From positions 86,066,477 to 86,130,476 of the forward strand of contig CM071928.1 of the NCBI GenBank assembly GCA_016081115.2: a stretch of 64,000 nt of DNA. The letters run 5' to 3'. This stretch comes from Rehmannia glutinosa (lineage: Eukaryota; Streptophyta; Magnoliopsida; Lamiales; Orobanchaceae). Position 1 is the stretch's first letter; the number at the start of each line of letters is the position of its first letter. Position numbers and translations under genes: made by a program. A model generated the notes under the pieces. The model searched no databases. It saw nothing but the letters and a program-made list of their open reading frames with translations, and was not told the origin of the DNA. Below are positions 1-11,350 of this stretch, piece after piece.

Positions 1-113
1 TCTTCAAAACCTCACAGCGTATAAACGTTCCCCTTTTACTCTAGAATCTTGATTCTTCATCAATCTTTACGATTCTTGCTGCTAATCATCTTATTTTCAC
101 AAGAATTTCACAT

Positions 114-1513
114 ATGGCACCTCCAAGAAATTCTACCAACAAAATCCTCAAAAGAGAGAAGGAGAGCAAAGGGGAGAATCTTCTTCCAATCCCCAACAAG
201 ATGATATTTCACAAGGAGACTATCAAAATCGAAACTACGGAAGAAGAGATTGTCGAATTAAGAGCCGGGGTTTCAAAATCGAGCATTCATTGGGACTCTA
301 GTAAGTTATCACTCCTCTACGAGCCTCCTTCTAGAGCTAATAGATTTCGATTTTTAAATAAACTTGCGGAGGAACATTATGAGAATATCGAATTGAATGA
401 TAAGAAAATTGCGTGCACTCGTATGGTTCGATTTCAAGCATTTCATGATGAATTTCCGGATATTAGAGCTTATTTTGAAATTCAAGGATGGGTTTCACTT
501 TGGGATAATCCGTGTTTGCATTATGATGACGAGCTTATAAAACTTTTTTATGCAAATATGTGGATTGTTGATGCTACGGTAGATAATCCGTTGGAACTTC
601 ACACATTTGTGAATGGTAGGCATTTTTCATGGACATTGGCCGATATTTTCAATCACTTTAACGTGCAAATGATGGAGTGGTCAATGTGGATTGCGCTCAT
701 TGGGATGATAACATTTTCGGTGTTTCACTAGATGATGTGAAAACCTTTTTAGGAGTATATCCCGAAGTGACATACTCGGCAATGCCGCCAAATTATCGGA
801 TTATATCTATCATTTGCTCCTATTGTGTTTGTGGAAAGGAAGTAAAACTTCCGAGTAATCTCGAACTCTTTCTCACCTATAAGATTGTTCGAGGAGAAAG
901 AGTAAATTATGGGGCAATCTTTGTGTATTGCTTGTTGGAATCTAGAAAGCTTACCAAGAAAAAATATACCTTGGGTAATTTGATTTGCCGACTCTTATAT
1001 TTATCGGGATACCCGGAAAATGAAATGAATACCGAAATTCGTCACAATGATTTTGATAATGCCAACATTCTACAAATGGTAAGAATGCGACGACATTTAC
1101 CACGGGTTCCTACCAAAGCCGCTAGGGGACGTGCCCGACATCAACAACAACCTCGGGATGATTTCTTTAATGACAATGAGGTTGAAAATATTGGAAGAGG
1201 TGAGTTTGACGAACAAAGAGATGATGTGGGGAATGAAGAGGAAAATGAAGAAGAAAATGTGGGAAATGAACAAGAAATTAGGGAGGAAGAAAATGAGGAA
1301 GGAGATGAAGACGAGTTGGATGTTGAAGATCTAAATCTCAAAGAGAGAGAATGACCAAAGTGGAAAGAGAAACATTTAGAGATGTGGCCTCTCTTAGAAA
1401 AGAACTCCGGGTTGTGAAAAGGAAAATTCTAGTTTGAAAAAAGTCAATCGGCAAATTGAAGAAATTTATCAAAGATCTCATTCCGGAACTTGCTTCTTCT
1501 GGACGAAGATTGA
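114..1513 (+). pseudogene. Extra retrotransposon ORF (plant transposon protein-like), frameshifted
   Basis: The reading frame starts at ATG 114 (MAPPRNST), runs to about 665, continues in another frame through a one-base deletion near 664, and shifts again near 1350. The central part contains LIKLFYANMWIVDA and TFVNGRHFSW. This resembles the domain annotated as 'putative plant transposon protein' (PF20167-type), found in ORFs of plant retroelements; the family name is from memory. The C-terminal third is a very acidic E/D/N-rich tail (about 1200-1340) followed by a charged, coiled-coil-like segment (VERETFRDVASLRKEL). It aligns throughout with 45267-43889 on the minus strand of copy B. Its place between pol and the 3' LTR is where some Sireviruses carry an envelope-like ORF, but I see no signal peptide or membrane segment. 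Function unknown. Confidence 0.65.
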
Positions 1514-2330
1514 TGTCCCCCTTTCTTTACTTTCTAAAGCATTTTCATTCATGTTGCTTTGTATTCTTATTAACCTTTGTAAAACTCTTTTCGTACTAAT
1601 AAAATTTGCTTGTCTTCTTGAAAGGGTGAAAATTACAAGTTCATAATGCCTTGTGGGTGATCATGGTATTGGTGGAGTATTTGATGGTAAAAATACTCTA
1701 ATTTAGCATTGTTTGATAATTGGTATGAAGTACTTGATGGTAAAAGTGCTTTTTTAATGCTTTGATCATTATGCTTAGTTGGATATGTTGGGACATTTGA
1801 TATATCATACATGTATTGTTCAAGGCATGACCTATATTACTTGATGGATGCTCTAATTTTTGGCATTTGTAATGCCTTGATCCTTCTTAGCTTATATTAT
1901 CTCAATTGGGTTGAACCTCGAGAATCTACCTTGTTTGAGCCTCTTATCGATGGACTAATGTTGCATATTTTGCATATGATCTTATTGAGCTTTGAAATGA
2001 GGATGATTGATGATGAAATTTTTGGCTTGAAACATTTACAAGGACTTTATACAACCTGTTTTATTTTTCACGCACACAAGGTGTTCGATGAAATGTTACA
2101 ATGAAATTTTCAACTTCTACATGATTCTCTTGCTTCAAAATGTCTTAAAATCTTTTTGAAATCATGTTTTTGGCTAACTAATGAGCTTTTGGATCTCTTA
2201 TGTCACATTTCTCCCATTTTCCTTGGATTATAAGCATAAATTGCTCAATGGTTGATAAACCGCCTCGTTTATGCACTTTGATATATTTGTATGATGTTTT
2301 TATCATCCTAACATTCTTTTTGATGATTCT

Positions 2331-2770
2331 AAAGGGGAGAAACAGGATATTGACTCATTAGCTCAAAGAAGCAAATAAAAGCTTGTTATAAAAGCTATAA
2401 GCTATGGCTCATAAAAGCCATAAGTTATGATTTATCTTTAGTCCAATTGTTGCTTGATGGACTTATATAATTGTCTAATGATATTTTGTGACAGGGGGAG
2501 CTTATAAGCTCTTGAACAAATAGTAAAAGCTAAAGCTTTTAGCTTATAGCTTATGGATAATTGATTTTACATTAGTCTTGATATGCTTGTTGATAGGGGG
2601 AGCTTGTGCTTACTATTGAATATATTTACTCCCTACTTGGTTGCTTTTATATTTTGGAAATTTCGGTTGCTTCCAAACGGTCAAATGTTTTTTACCGGAA
2701 AATCTTTTCTAAAATTGTTCTCCCAATCATGTAAAAATTGTTTTGGTTTGTAATCATCAAAAAAGGGAGA
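2331..2770 (+). promoter_or_regulatory. Multiple polypurine tracts and AGCTT-rich hairpin region
   Basis: Four G-rich purine tracts occur at 2331-2340 (AAAGGGGAGA), 2491-2500 (ACAGGGGGAG), 2595-2602 (AGGGGGAG) and 2761-2770 (AAAAGGGAGA). The last abuts the LTR and is the expected plus-strand priming tract. Between them are AGCTT/AAGCT-rich inverted repeats (about 2375-2420 and 2500-2550). The same ladder, reversed and similarly spaced, is in copy B. Such repeated tracts are described for Sireviruses. Confidence 0.7.
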
Positions 2771-2771
2771 T

Positions 2772-4276
2772 TGTTTGATACATGTTTTTATCTTAATTTT
2801 GATGATTTTATTTTGTCACCAAAACAATGTTTTTAAAGGTTGTCCAAATACTCCTAAATGATTTAAAATGGTTTTAATATTTTCCGGAGTATTTCCTCAA
2901 GTTTATTTTCGACAATATTGGACAAACACTTTTAATGATTTTATATCAATGGATTTTTACTTCTAAACAAGGTTCCTAAATACTATCTAAATACTTCCGA
3001 TTGGTTCAAAATGTTTTTACTAAATTTTGGAGTATTTCTTGAGTTTTATTTTCGACAAAAATTAGACAACATTTACCTCGTGGTCGACCGGCCGCCTCTA
3101 TATAAGGGCAACCCGTGACTGAAGATGATTTTTGAAACGAAAAAAAACGGATGAAAAATGTCGCAGTCGTCGACGGCCGCTTTCTGGCGTCGGCCGAGTC
3201 GGTCGGCCGGCCGCTTGGGTCGGGGTCGACCCTGTGACTGCATGTTTCGTTTTGAAACAGAACAAATCTTCTTCGGTTTTTCATTAAGGTGGACCGGTTA
3301 AAACAGGGTCTACCTGGCCGGCCTATGTCGACCTGGCCGCCATTTGTAATTTCCAAAGTGTTCTTCAAATCTCTTATTTCCGTGCGTGGCGTTCGCATCT
3401 GCATGCATGACAAAAAAATATGACCGTTTGACAATGGACACATTTCCTTAATTTGTGGGATTGATTTCTAACAACTATATTCTTGATTTTTATTGTATTT
3501 TTCTCAGTAGATCTTCAATCCCCAAGAGAGCCTATGCTTGATCAATCATCTCCTATAAATAGAGGAAGTTTTGGAGCAACCATCACAACAATTGAGATAC
3601 AACACAACAAGATACACTTCAAGCAAATACTTGGTCTTTCATTGTTATTATTCTTGTTGTAAAATTGCCTAGCTTATCACTTTCACATCCTCGAGGTCTA
3701 GGCTATTCTTGATTACACTTTGCACTCAAATTGTAATATTCTTTATTGAGTTGTAATCTTGATTTTTGGTTATCATTCAACACAAGATATCCTTGTGAGT
3801 GTTCTTGTGGTAAGAACACACTTGGATGATCTAGGTGATAGGTGCAAGAAGATTGTGGTGATCTTCTTATTGAGGTGTTGAAGAATTTGGTATTCTTCAA
3901 GGTTGAAGATTGTGGTAATCTTCACAAGGTGCCGTTGAAGGAAGATTATGGTAATCTTCAAAGGGAGATTGTGGTAATCTCCAAAGGTGGTGTTGAAGAA
4001 GAGTGTGATGCTCTTCAAGGTGTTGTAAGTTGAATTTGTATTAATTTTGGTAATTAATAAAATTCTTTTTCTTTTGAAATCCATCCCTGGATATCTTTGG
4101 GGTGGTAGAGGATTAGACCCTGGTGGGTTGAACCTCTTTAAATTGACGTGTGTTGTTTACATTCCGCACCTTTATTATTGTCTTTGAGCTTTCGGTTCGA
4201 AAAAGAGGGCAAAATCGAAAAGATGGAGATAATCTATTCACCCCCCTCTGCAGATTATCGTAGCGCTTGACTTACA
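2772..4276 (+). repeat. 3' LTR of copy A
   Basis: The LTR is about 1505 bp, starts TGTTTGATAC directly after the polypurine tract and ends GCTTGACTTACA. A GC-rich, palindrome-rich U3 block (about 3070-3360, with repeated GGTCGACC and CGGCCG) is followed by a TATA box (TATAAATA, 3554-3561). The predicted transcribed leader then carries a hairpin array (3799-4016). The final 150 bp match the LTR ends of copies B and C. The block around 4090-4260 (GGTGGTAGAGGATTAG, CACCCCCCTC) is conserved in all copies. Confidence 0.8.
3799..4016 (+). other. LTR leader hairpin array, GTGGT loops
   Basis: Seven short inverted repeats follow one another: 3799-3819 (GTGTTCTT/AAGAACAC), 3847-3867 (AGAAGAT/ATCTTCT), 3879-3899 (TGAAGAAT/ATTCTTCA), 3904-3924 (TGAAGATT/AATCTTCA), 3941-3959 (GAAGATT/AATCTTC), 3964-3982 (GGAGATT/AATCTCC) and 3998-4016 (GAAGAG/CTCTTC). 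Most loops are GTGGT or a one-base variant of it. The stems differ between units yet stay paired. The array sits about 210 bases or more downstream of the predicted transcription start. Confidence 0.8.
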
Positions 4277-6640
4277 CATTGGGCCTCCCAAACAATTATC
4301 CTGGTCCATCTTTCTCACTCGTCTTCACCGCGTTGGGAGCGCACTCCTTAAATGAAAAACCACTTGGAATATCATGTTCTATCGAGTTAGACTACTAGTA
4401 CACATGATGACAACCTATCTCAAAATCACTCTATCTAGGCCAAGCCCGCTATCAAAAATTCAAAATAGAACCACTGGATACTATAGTGTTTGCCTGGAGC
4501 CCACTATCTTTATTCCACACAGGAATTTTCATTTCACCCACATGGTATTATATGCCATCTCCATATTGGTATGATATTGTGCACTCTGGACCTAAGCCCT
4601 CATGGTTTTGTTTTTGAGGCTTCTACTCAAAAGGCCTCATACCAATGAATATATTGTTCATCTTATAACCATGACCTCTCACATATCTAGTCACCGTGAT
4701 ACTTTATTTGGATATCTTGATAAACATTTTTTATTTTCAGACCAAAAATTGACAATCACTTTTTTTAAGTGTTTGCAAACACTCCCATAGTTCAGCAAGA
4801 AACTAGATGAAAATCTCCAAAAACTATTTTCAACCATATCATTCTCACTCAGGCCGTTTATTTACCTATACTTGTTTATTTTAAGAATAAAGAAGTCTCA
4901 TATATAAGGGTTGGAATTGATTTATTTGCATCTTCCAATAAAATCTGGGGCATTATTAATCTTCCATACCCTGAATGAATTATGAGTCTAACTTTATACG
5001 AGTTAGTAAGTTGAGTTAAAATGGGGTAATTTGTAATTTGCATAGTCATCAATCATCGTCATGAAATATATTTTCAACTGCAAAAATCTTGGTTCTTATA
5101 GTTGGTAAAATGTATTACAATATGATTATTAAATAAAAATAATAATTAACAAGTATTTAAAAATATAATGTTTTCATAAAATATTAATTTTTCTCAAAAA
5201 TATTTTCATTTTGAAAATAATATCGACAAATGGAACATTGAAGGTTACAAATGGATATCGATGAAAATATAATGATAAAAGTTGATTTGATATATAAAGA
5301 ATAAAATAGTGTGTGGATAGTGGAAATTATGAGAAAATATGTAATATGATTAATGATATGGTATTATGTTTTTTCATAAAATGAATACAAGTGATTTGAG
5401 GGATAAGAAAGTGAAAAGAGTTGATAGTCTTTTTTGTCCCTGAATTTTTTCATACATATGTTAAGATATACTACCAATATTTAATATTTGGTACATAAAA
5501 ATGATAAAATATGTTATATATTGTACTTAAAATATTTTATATATTCTTTTTTGGTATCTAACTTCTAAGCACCTTGTTTCCCAACCCATTTTGAGTGGTT
5601 TTCCTTTTTCCCAACATGCCTAAATACAATGGATTGATTACTCAAGGTTTGAGAAAGGGGCTACGTGGTCGATTTTCCTTCACTTAATATGACGTTAAAC
5701 AATTAGTTAGGTTGGCCTATCTAAACTAATAATCTATTCTTAAAGTTATAATTACTAGATAATTATTCCATAGGACAAATTAATGTAGCTCATTATTTTA
5801 TGGATGGTCTTAAAAAATAGTTTGAAGAACTTTTGTATATTTCATGTGACTTCATTGGACATAAATATCATTGTTAACACATACACAGTATACATTTGTT
5901 ATAGTTATCTACCTTTCAACTATATATTTAGTTAAATATATAAATGTTATTTTTATTTAAAATTACTTATTTAACAACTATTTATGACATTATAAATGAA
6001 ATTGATATATAATTCATTAACCCTTTTTTAAATAATAATTTTTATATAGTAACTTCATAAATAAATTCACGTTTCCTTAAAATATATTAAAAGATGAGCA
6101 AAATTATTGTGAGTGTTGACAATCACTAAAAAAAAAACTTCTTAGTTTTGGGCTGAAAAAATTAATTTGTCGAGTTTGCAAATGCCAACTTTTGCTTGAT
6201 TCTTCATCATTTAATCGTAATCTAAAAGTAGCTAAATGTGTGTTTTAGATTTCTACTTATACATCTAGTTTGACTTTTACAAACAAACAAAACACTTTTC
6301 AAATTATTCACCAAATACTATCGACTTCTTAATTTATTTTCAAATAATACCAACTTCTAATTTTCAAATATTTTTATCTAAAAGTTGAATTTTTTTGCTA
6401 AAACTCCCATTATCTTCTCATTATTAAAGGGGAGTAGGGGACAAAGTATAAATTCCATATTTTGGAGGACGTAAAGTAAATAGTAGAAATTCACGTAATA
6501 TAAATTACACTCATCTAGGCATCTTCTAGAGAAGAAAAAAATAAAAATAAAACTCGTCTCTCGTACGGATCTTCTCTCCGCAGATATTTTTATGGAGTCC
6601 CGTTCCTTTGTCTCTCCGTCTACATCAAAATCCGAGTTAG
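4277..6640. other. AT-rich intergenic DNA, no gene seen
   Basis: This is 3' flank of copy A. No reading frame with recognisable protein similarity is visible on either strand. A stretch near 6130-6360 resembles 40240-40470 (shared words such as TGCCAACTT and AAAAGTAG), so it is probably a dispersed miniature-element remnant. The rest is AT-rich and unremarkable. Confidence 0.5.
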
Positions 6641-7151
6641 GTTTACAATTTTTCATGTCCCCACCATGAAACACACACAAACACACAGTGAGTCACACTC
6701 ACGTTTCTCTCTCTCTTCCTTCTCCTTAGGGCACGTAGAATTTCCTCTCATTTCTGGTGCGATTTTTATGCCCTATACGTGGCACGGCAGCATTGTATTA
6801 CAGGTGTTGGCTTTCTCTTCGTTGTCGTGTTTTTGAGGAGAATTGTGTAGGTACGATTTGAGGTGCTTAAATTTTGGATCCATCAGTGCCTTCAGTTTCT
6901 TATTCTCGGTCAGTTATTGTTCTTGTTCTTTTTTTTTTTTTTGAAATTGAATTATTTATTTTGGTTTTGATCTAGTCTTTCTGTGCGGGATTGTTGCTTT
7001 TAGGGTTTATGAGGGTTAATATGCTGCTATACTGTTTATCGGCCCCGGTTCAGATGCTTAATTCGTCCCTATTTTGTAATTTTTGAGCAGGTGAAAGAAA
7101 GCCGCAGTGTTCAGATGGCATCACTTAGGGCAAGAAGATGATGTTCATATG
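6641..7151 (+). other. Possible transcribed leader region (plus strand)
   Basis: The composition changes sharply from the AT-rich flank. It starts with a CT-rich stretch (about 6700-6725, CTCTCTCTCTTCCTTCTCC) like those in plant 5' untranslated regions. An acceptor-like TTTTTGAGCAG follows at 7081-7091, then a short exon-like segment ending at a donor-like ATG/GTATTG near 7151. The segment has early stops in all frames (MASLRARR then stop). It could be the 5' end of a noncoding or unrecognised transcript, or chance. Confidence 0.25.
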
Positions 7152-8089
7152 GTATTGTTATTACTTTTATCTCGATCTGGAGTTAATTTCTGCTAGTCTT
7201 TTTCGTATTTTGGTTGTTACGAAGCATGAAACTTATACCTTAGCGAAAAATATTTTTCTTTCATTTGCTATTTTTTGGAAATATATGGTTTAGCATTTGC
7301 ATATGACCAATAGGCTATAGGTTTTTACTTCCTTCTTTGTTTTTGGTTTCTTGTTTGTTTTTTATAATTCAATTCTTCTATTATACATTAGTGTTTTATT
7401 GTAAACTTCACTCATGTGTAGACTGTAGATGCACATGTTAAGAGCCATGTTTCTGGCTAATTACTCTTTGATTCTCTCTTGATTTTATGTATTTGTTCAT
7501 TTATTGTCTAGATTCATTCCCTAAATTAGGCAATAATTATTCTCTTCCTCTTGTGTTATATACCCAAGCCTTGTTTGCTTTAAAATGTGATTATATAAGA
7601 TCATAATTGTTAATGGCACGCCTGAGGCGCAAGGCCTTCCGCCTTTCCAACACTTTAGCAAGGCGCACGCCTCCAGCGCTTTAGCGCATTTTTCCGCCTC
7701 AATGGGGGCGCGCCTGAGGTGACAACCGCTTTAAAAATTTTAAAACACGTTTTAGGCTGAAAACGGTTTTAGGGTTTAACCTTTTGGGTGGGGGCTCGGG
7801 AGGCAGAGAACATAATTAAAGAACAACAAAAAATGGGGGCTAAGGTTTTGTTGAAAAACATCAGTTACTCTCTCATATCTCAAAGTCCTCCAGCCAAACT
7901 TCAAGAATAAGGAGAATTTGTGTTAATTTGATGAAGGAGAAGATGACAAAGAATACAAAGAAGATTAATTATTTGATGATGATGGAGTCCATGGGATGAT
8001 GGGGATACTAATATTGATATTGAGCTTTAGTTTTGCTTATTATGCTAATATGATATGATTTGTTTTTTTATTTATTAATGTATTACAAT
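7152..8089. other. No gene seen; GCGCC-rich island at 7611-7745
   Basis: Mostly AT-rich DNA without a coding frame. The sub-stretch 7611-7745 stands out with repeated GGCGC, GCGCC and AGGCGC words (ACGCCTGAGGCGC near its start, GGCGCGCCTGAGG near its end). It resembles short GC-rich repeats seen in plant introns; family not identified. Confidence 0.4.
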
Positions 8090-11000
8090 TAGTGGATAAG
8101 ATATCCACATAAAATTATGCACCATATGGACTAGAACATCCTAATGCTAAACTCTTTATGCCCTAATACATGAGTACCCATGAAGCTACCTTGAACTTGG
8201 TTCTATCCCAACACTCTAAAATTGGTTCTTCACTGTCTCTAAAGATTCTATTATTTCTTTACAACCATACTAATCAACATACAATAAGAACAACCATGCA
8301 CTCTCCATAATTTTTTTCCGTTGCTCCCCAAAAACCATTATAGATCAGTCATAAAAGATTGGCACCAAACTGAGGATTCACCCAGTCAAAATTTAGACTA
8401 GTTAAAACTTTGGATCATGTGTGCCTCACAAATGAACAAATACAATGCACAAAAAATGTGATATCGAGATAAAAAAGAATGTGTGGGTTCCTATTTTGTA
8501 ATATATCACAAGTAGGTGACTTACTCAATATACGATCACGAAAAAGTAACTTTTCTAGGTACCAACACTTTCCAAATAATTTCGTTTAGAGGAAAACGAG
8601 AGAATAAAGTATGGTGAAAGAAAGAGTTATAAAAAGATTTGCACGAGAATATTCCCGAGATATCCACTTCCTTCTATCTTCTCGCTTTTTTTTCCATACT
8701 CACACCCTCCAACAATAATAAAGTGGTAAAATCGATTTCAGAATTAGTTAGATTACGGTGAATGTGAAAATATAATGTAGTCAAACCGTTAACGAAAGAA
8801 GACTGAGCTCAAGATGAGAAATCGGGCAAGTGAGGCAATAGGTTTTTGTCGAGCTAAGGATATCGATATAAAAATAGGAACATTTATGAAATTGAAGCCT
8901 CCCATTGCCAATGATCCCCAAAAATCTTACTTTGTCACTTCCTATGACAAAGATATTCACTGATTGAAGGAAAGTCAATATACCTTAGAAATAAATTTCC
9001 ATGGACGCCTAAAGTTGTGCTACATGCTAATAATGCCATGTTTCTTAAACAAACAATACATATTCCTAAACCTCCCCACATCCTCGGTCTTGCAACTATT
9101 ACCTAGGCAACCAAATGAGAATGAGAATCTCCATTAGCCCCGTCCCATAAAAATCTATTATGATCTTTTCTATAGTATTCGCAACCCTTATTACCAAAAA
9201 TGACATAATATGTGGGAATTGCATCCAACATCATGATATTATTCTTAACCTCCCTCCTTTAGATAGAAATCCCTTTTTTCTTCCCGCTAATCTCCTTGAA
9301 ACCTTTATTAGATTGGTTCACTCACCTTTTTGCATCCTATCTCGCTTCGTTATCTACCTTAAAACCCTTAATAATGGAAAGGGACTTAGCTTTATCTATC
9401 AACCTTGATACATATAGTATGACGGACCTATTGAATATAACGATTCAAGAACCCAACGTATAAAAGTAGGCGGATATCCTAGATCGGTGATCTAGTTTGA
9501 TCTTATTTAGAGCTTTATAACCTTGACTCTTTAGCTATATGATCATCCAAGAACCTTGGTATGATGAACGCCACAAGATATTGCTCAAGCATGTTGATGA
9601 ATTTTTAACAATTGAAAACTCTCAATGAGAATTTCAACTCACAAAGGCAAATGCCAATTTCAATGTCAATCACTTGTTTTTTACATGGGATACCATGCTT
9701 TTAAAAGATACAAATGAGGCTTTAATGTTAATCTCGAATCTAGTTTTTCATTCGATTTGAAGATACACTCTTGACCACATCTACTATACTTAGAAAATGA
9801 CTTTTTGACTAGATACTTTATTCAATAGTCATTCTTGGCCATAATTAACTTAACTCAAGACACGTTGATTAACAAATGTTAAAAATTGACCATTCTAAGC
9901 AAAATGAAAGATCACTCGTCTTGGGCGCGATGTATTAGATGAAAATCATGGCCCATAATCTCCAAATTAAGTCTTCAATTCGGATCCATACTTGAACCCA
10001 ACTTATTAGATGCATTCCGACCCAACAACTTGTAGAACATTCATTACTTGGCATTTCTATTGAGCTCCTTGCACCTTTTCTTTAATTTTTAGCAACAAGA
10101 GTCATCAAAGCTTGTTTGATTTGTTTAGCTCTTGCTTTCATGATTGGATCTCCATAAATCTTCAACGGATCTTTCTTTCCTTGAGTTGTAACCATGGGAT
10201 GGCCTCCATCAAACCTCCCAAAACATCAACCACTAATGTGAAAAAAATGGCGATAATGGATCTTCTTACCTTAAACTTCTCACCCTCAGTAAATTTTCGT
10301 CTTGCCTCATTTGTTAGGCACCCTTTAATCCATCTCCTCCATCGGCCTGCACACCTTTCTATCAAGCACAAAATCCAAAAAGTCCAAATTAACATTATCG
10401 TAAGCTTTCTCAAAATTGATCTTAATGACCCAATCTTTTTTCCACAATTTCTATATTATTCCACTACCTCATTAGCAATGTTGCAATTTGCATACTTGTA
10501 ACAAACGCTCTTTGGGTCTTGGATATGTTATATGGAAGAACCATCTTCACCACTTTGTTGTTATCACTTTTGCAATTATTATATTAAGACTAGTAACAAA
10601 ACTAATCTGGCCGAAAGTCCTTTATTTTAAACAAAAGTCGCTTCTTAGAATCAAACAATTGTAGGTCTCATTAGTCACCCCATTAGTCACTCTCTTCTCA
10701 TAAAATTCAAAAACCCATTACCAAGTTTCTTTGATTGTCCCAACATTCTTGACAAACCATCGTTGTGAAACCATCCGGACTCGAGGCTTTGTTTCTATTT
10801 CTATAAAAATTTGTCGTTCTAATTTCTTCCTCGGTGGATGACTTCTCTAATTTTTCCTTGTAGGAACTATGACTAGGACTCCACCGCACCACACCCTTTC
10901 CACCCCCGCACGCTTCTTTGAAGTGTCATACAATTTCTCAAAAAAGTCTATTACTTCTTTTTCAATCTCATTCACATCGAATCACCCTCCCATCATCTTT

Positions 11001-11350
11001 CTCAACTTTATTAATTATGTTCTTTTTTTCCTGTTGATTTAGCATTGTATGGAAAAGTCTTGTATTATAATCCCCTCTTTGACCCATTTCGTCTTTGTCT
11101 TTTATCCCGTCATCTCGTATTAATTACCTTTAGTGTGTGGCTTACCTATTTTGGTTATAACTTCTTACTTTTGCCTTTGCATGTTAAGATTCTGTCTTAG
11201 AATTATTTTCTTTTACAAGTTTTCATATTTTCTTGTACTTTCACGCATTTCTCTTATTTGATTTGATCATTTATAAATTTATTTATTCATTTCAACATAA
11301 CATGTTGGTAGTGCAACATATCCTATTCTTTTTGGCATTATCTCATATCG
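8090..11350 (-). mobile_element. L1-type LINE reverse-transcriptase region, decayed
   Basis: Reading the minus strand from 11350 down, in several frames with many stops, the pieces match an L1-type non-LTR retrotransposon polyprotein in order. They are a pre-RT segment (QRGDYNTRLFHTML, about 11030-11100), NKASSPDGF (about 10750-10790), the RT motif KINFEKAYDNVNLDFL (about 10380-10440), FFTLVVDVLGGLM (about 10200-10250), IKGFKVDNE (about 9360-9390), IPTYY and FLWDG (about 9120-9230), PRMWGGLGI (about 9060), a zinc-finger-RVT-like region (GIFSCKSFYN, IWKVLVPRKV, about 8540-8670) and a C-terminal ERNNRIFRDSEE (about 8215-8255). No endonuclease is recognised. The copy is dead. Ends are approximate and no poly(A) tail or target duplication was found. 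Confidence 0.75.
9412..10195. mobile_element. Unclassified insertion inside the L1 LINE
   Basis: In L1 proteins the segment ending DVLGGLM is normally followed closely by one like IKGFKVDNE. Here about 780 bp separate them. The intervening DNA does not read as L1. On the minus strand at its right end it encodes KDPLKIYGDPIMKARAKQIKQAL (given as two halves: KDPLKIYGDP, IMKARAKQIKQAL), a motif type I associate with Ty3/Gypsy polyproteins (GPITRARAKQ). No terminal repeats or target duplication were identified. Confidence 0.35.

Larger units (their letters stand above)
1..4276 (+). mobile_element. Sirevirus-like Copia retrotransposon copy A, 3' part
   Basis: This is the 3' portion of an LTR retrotransposon; its 5' LTR, gag and any pol lie left of the window. 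Visible in order are an extra ORF (114-1513), a long noncoding stretch with repeated polypurine tracts (2331-2770), and a 3' LTR starting TGTTTGATA (2772) and ending in CA (4276). The same order is found in minus-strand copy B (41429-48565), and the LTR is related to that of copy C (61587-62901). Several G-rich polypurine tracts plus an additional ORF before the 3' LTR are features of the Sirevirus (SIRE/Maximus) lineage of Copia. The lineage call is inference, because no reverse transcriptase is visible here. Confidence 0.8.

Noticed and set aside
3006..3443. 145-codon minus-strand frame
   Set aside because: It lies wholly in the antisense of the LTR U3 palindrome block, and related frames appear in the other LTRs only because the DNA is repeated.
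10112..10501. 129-codon plus-strand frame
   Set aside because: It is the antisense of the L1 reverse-transcriptase remnant, whose minus-strand motifs are recognisable.
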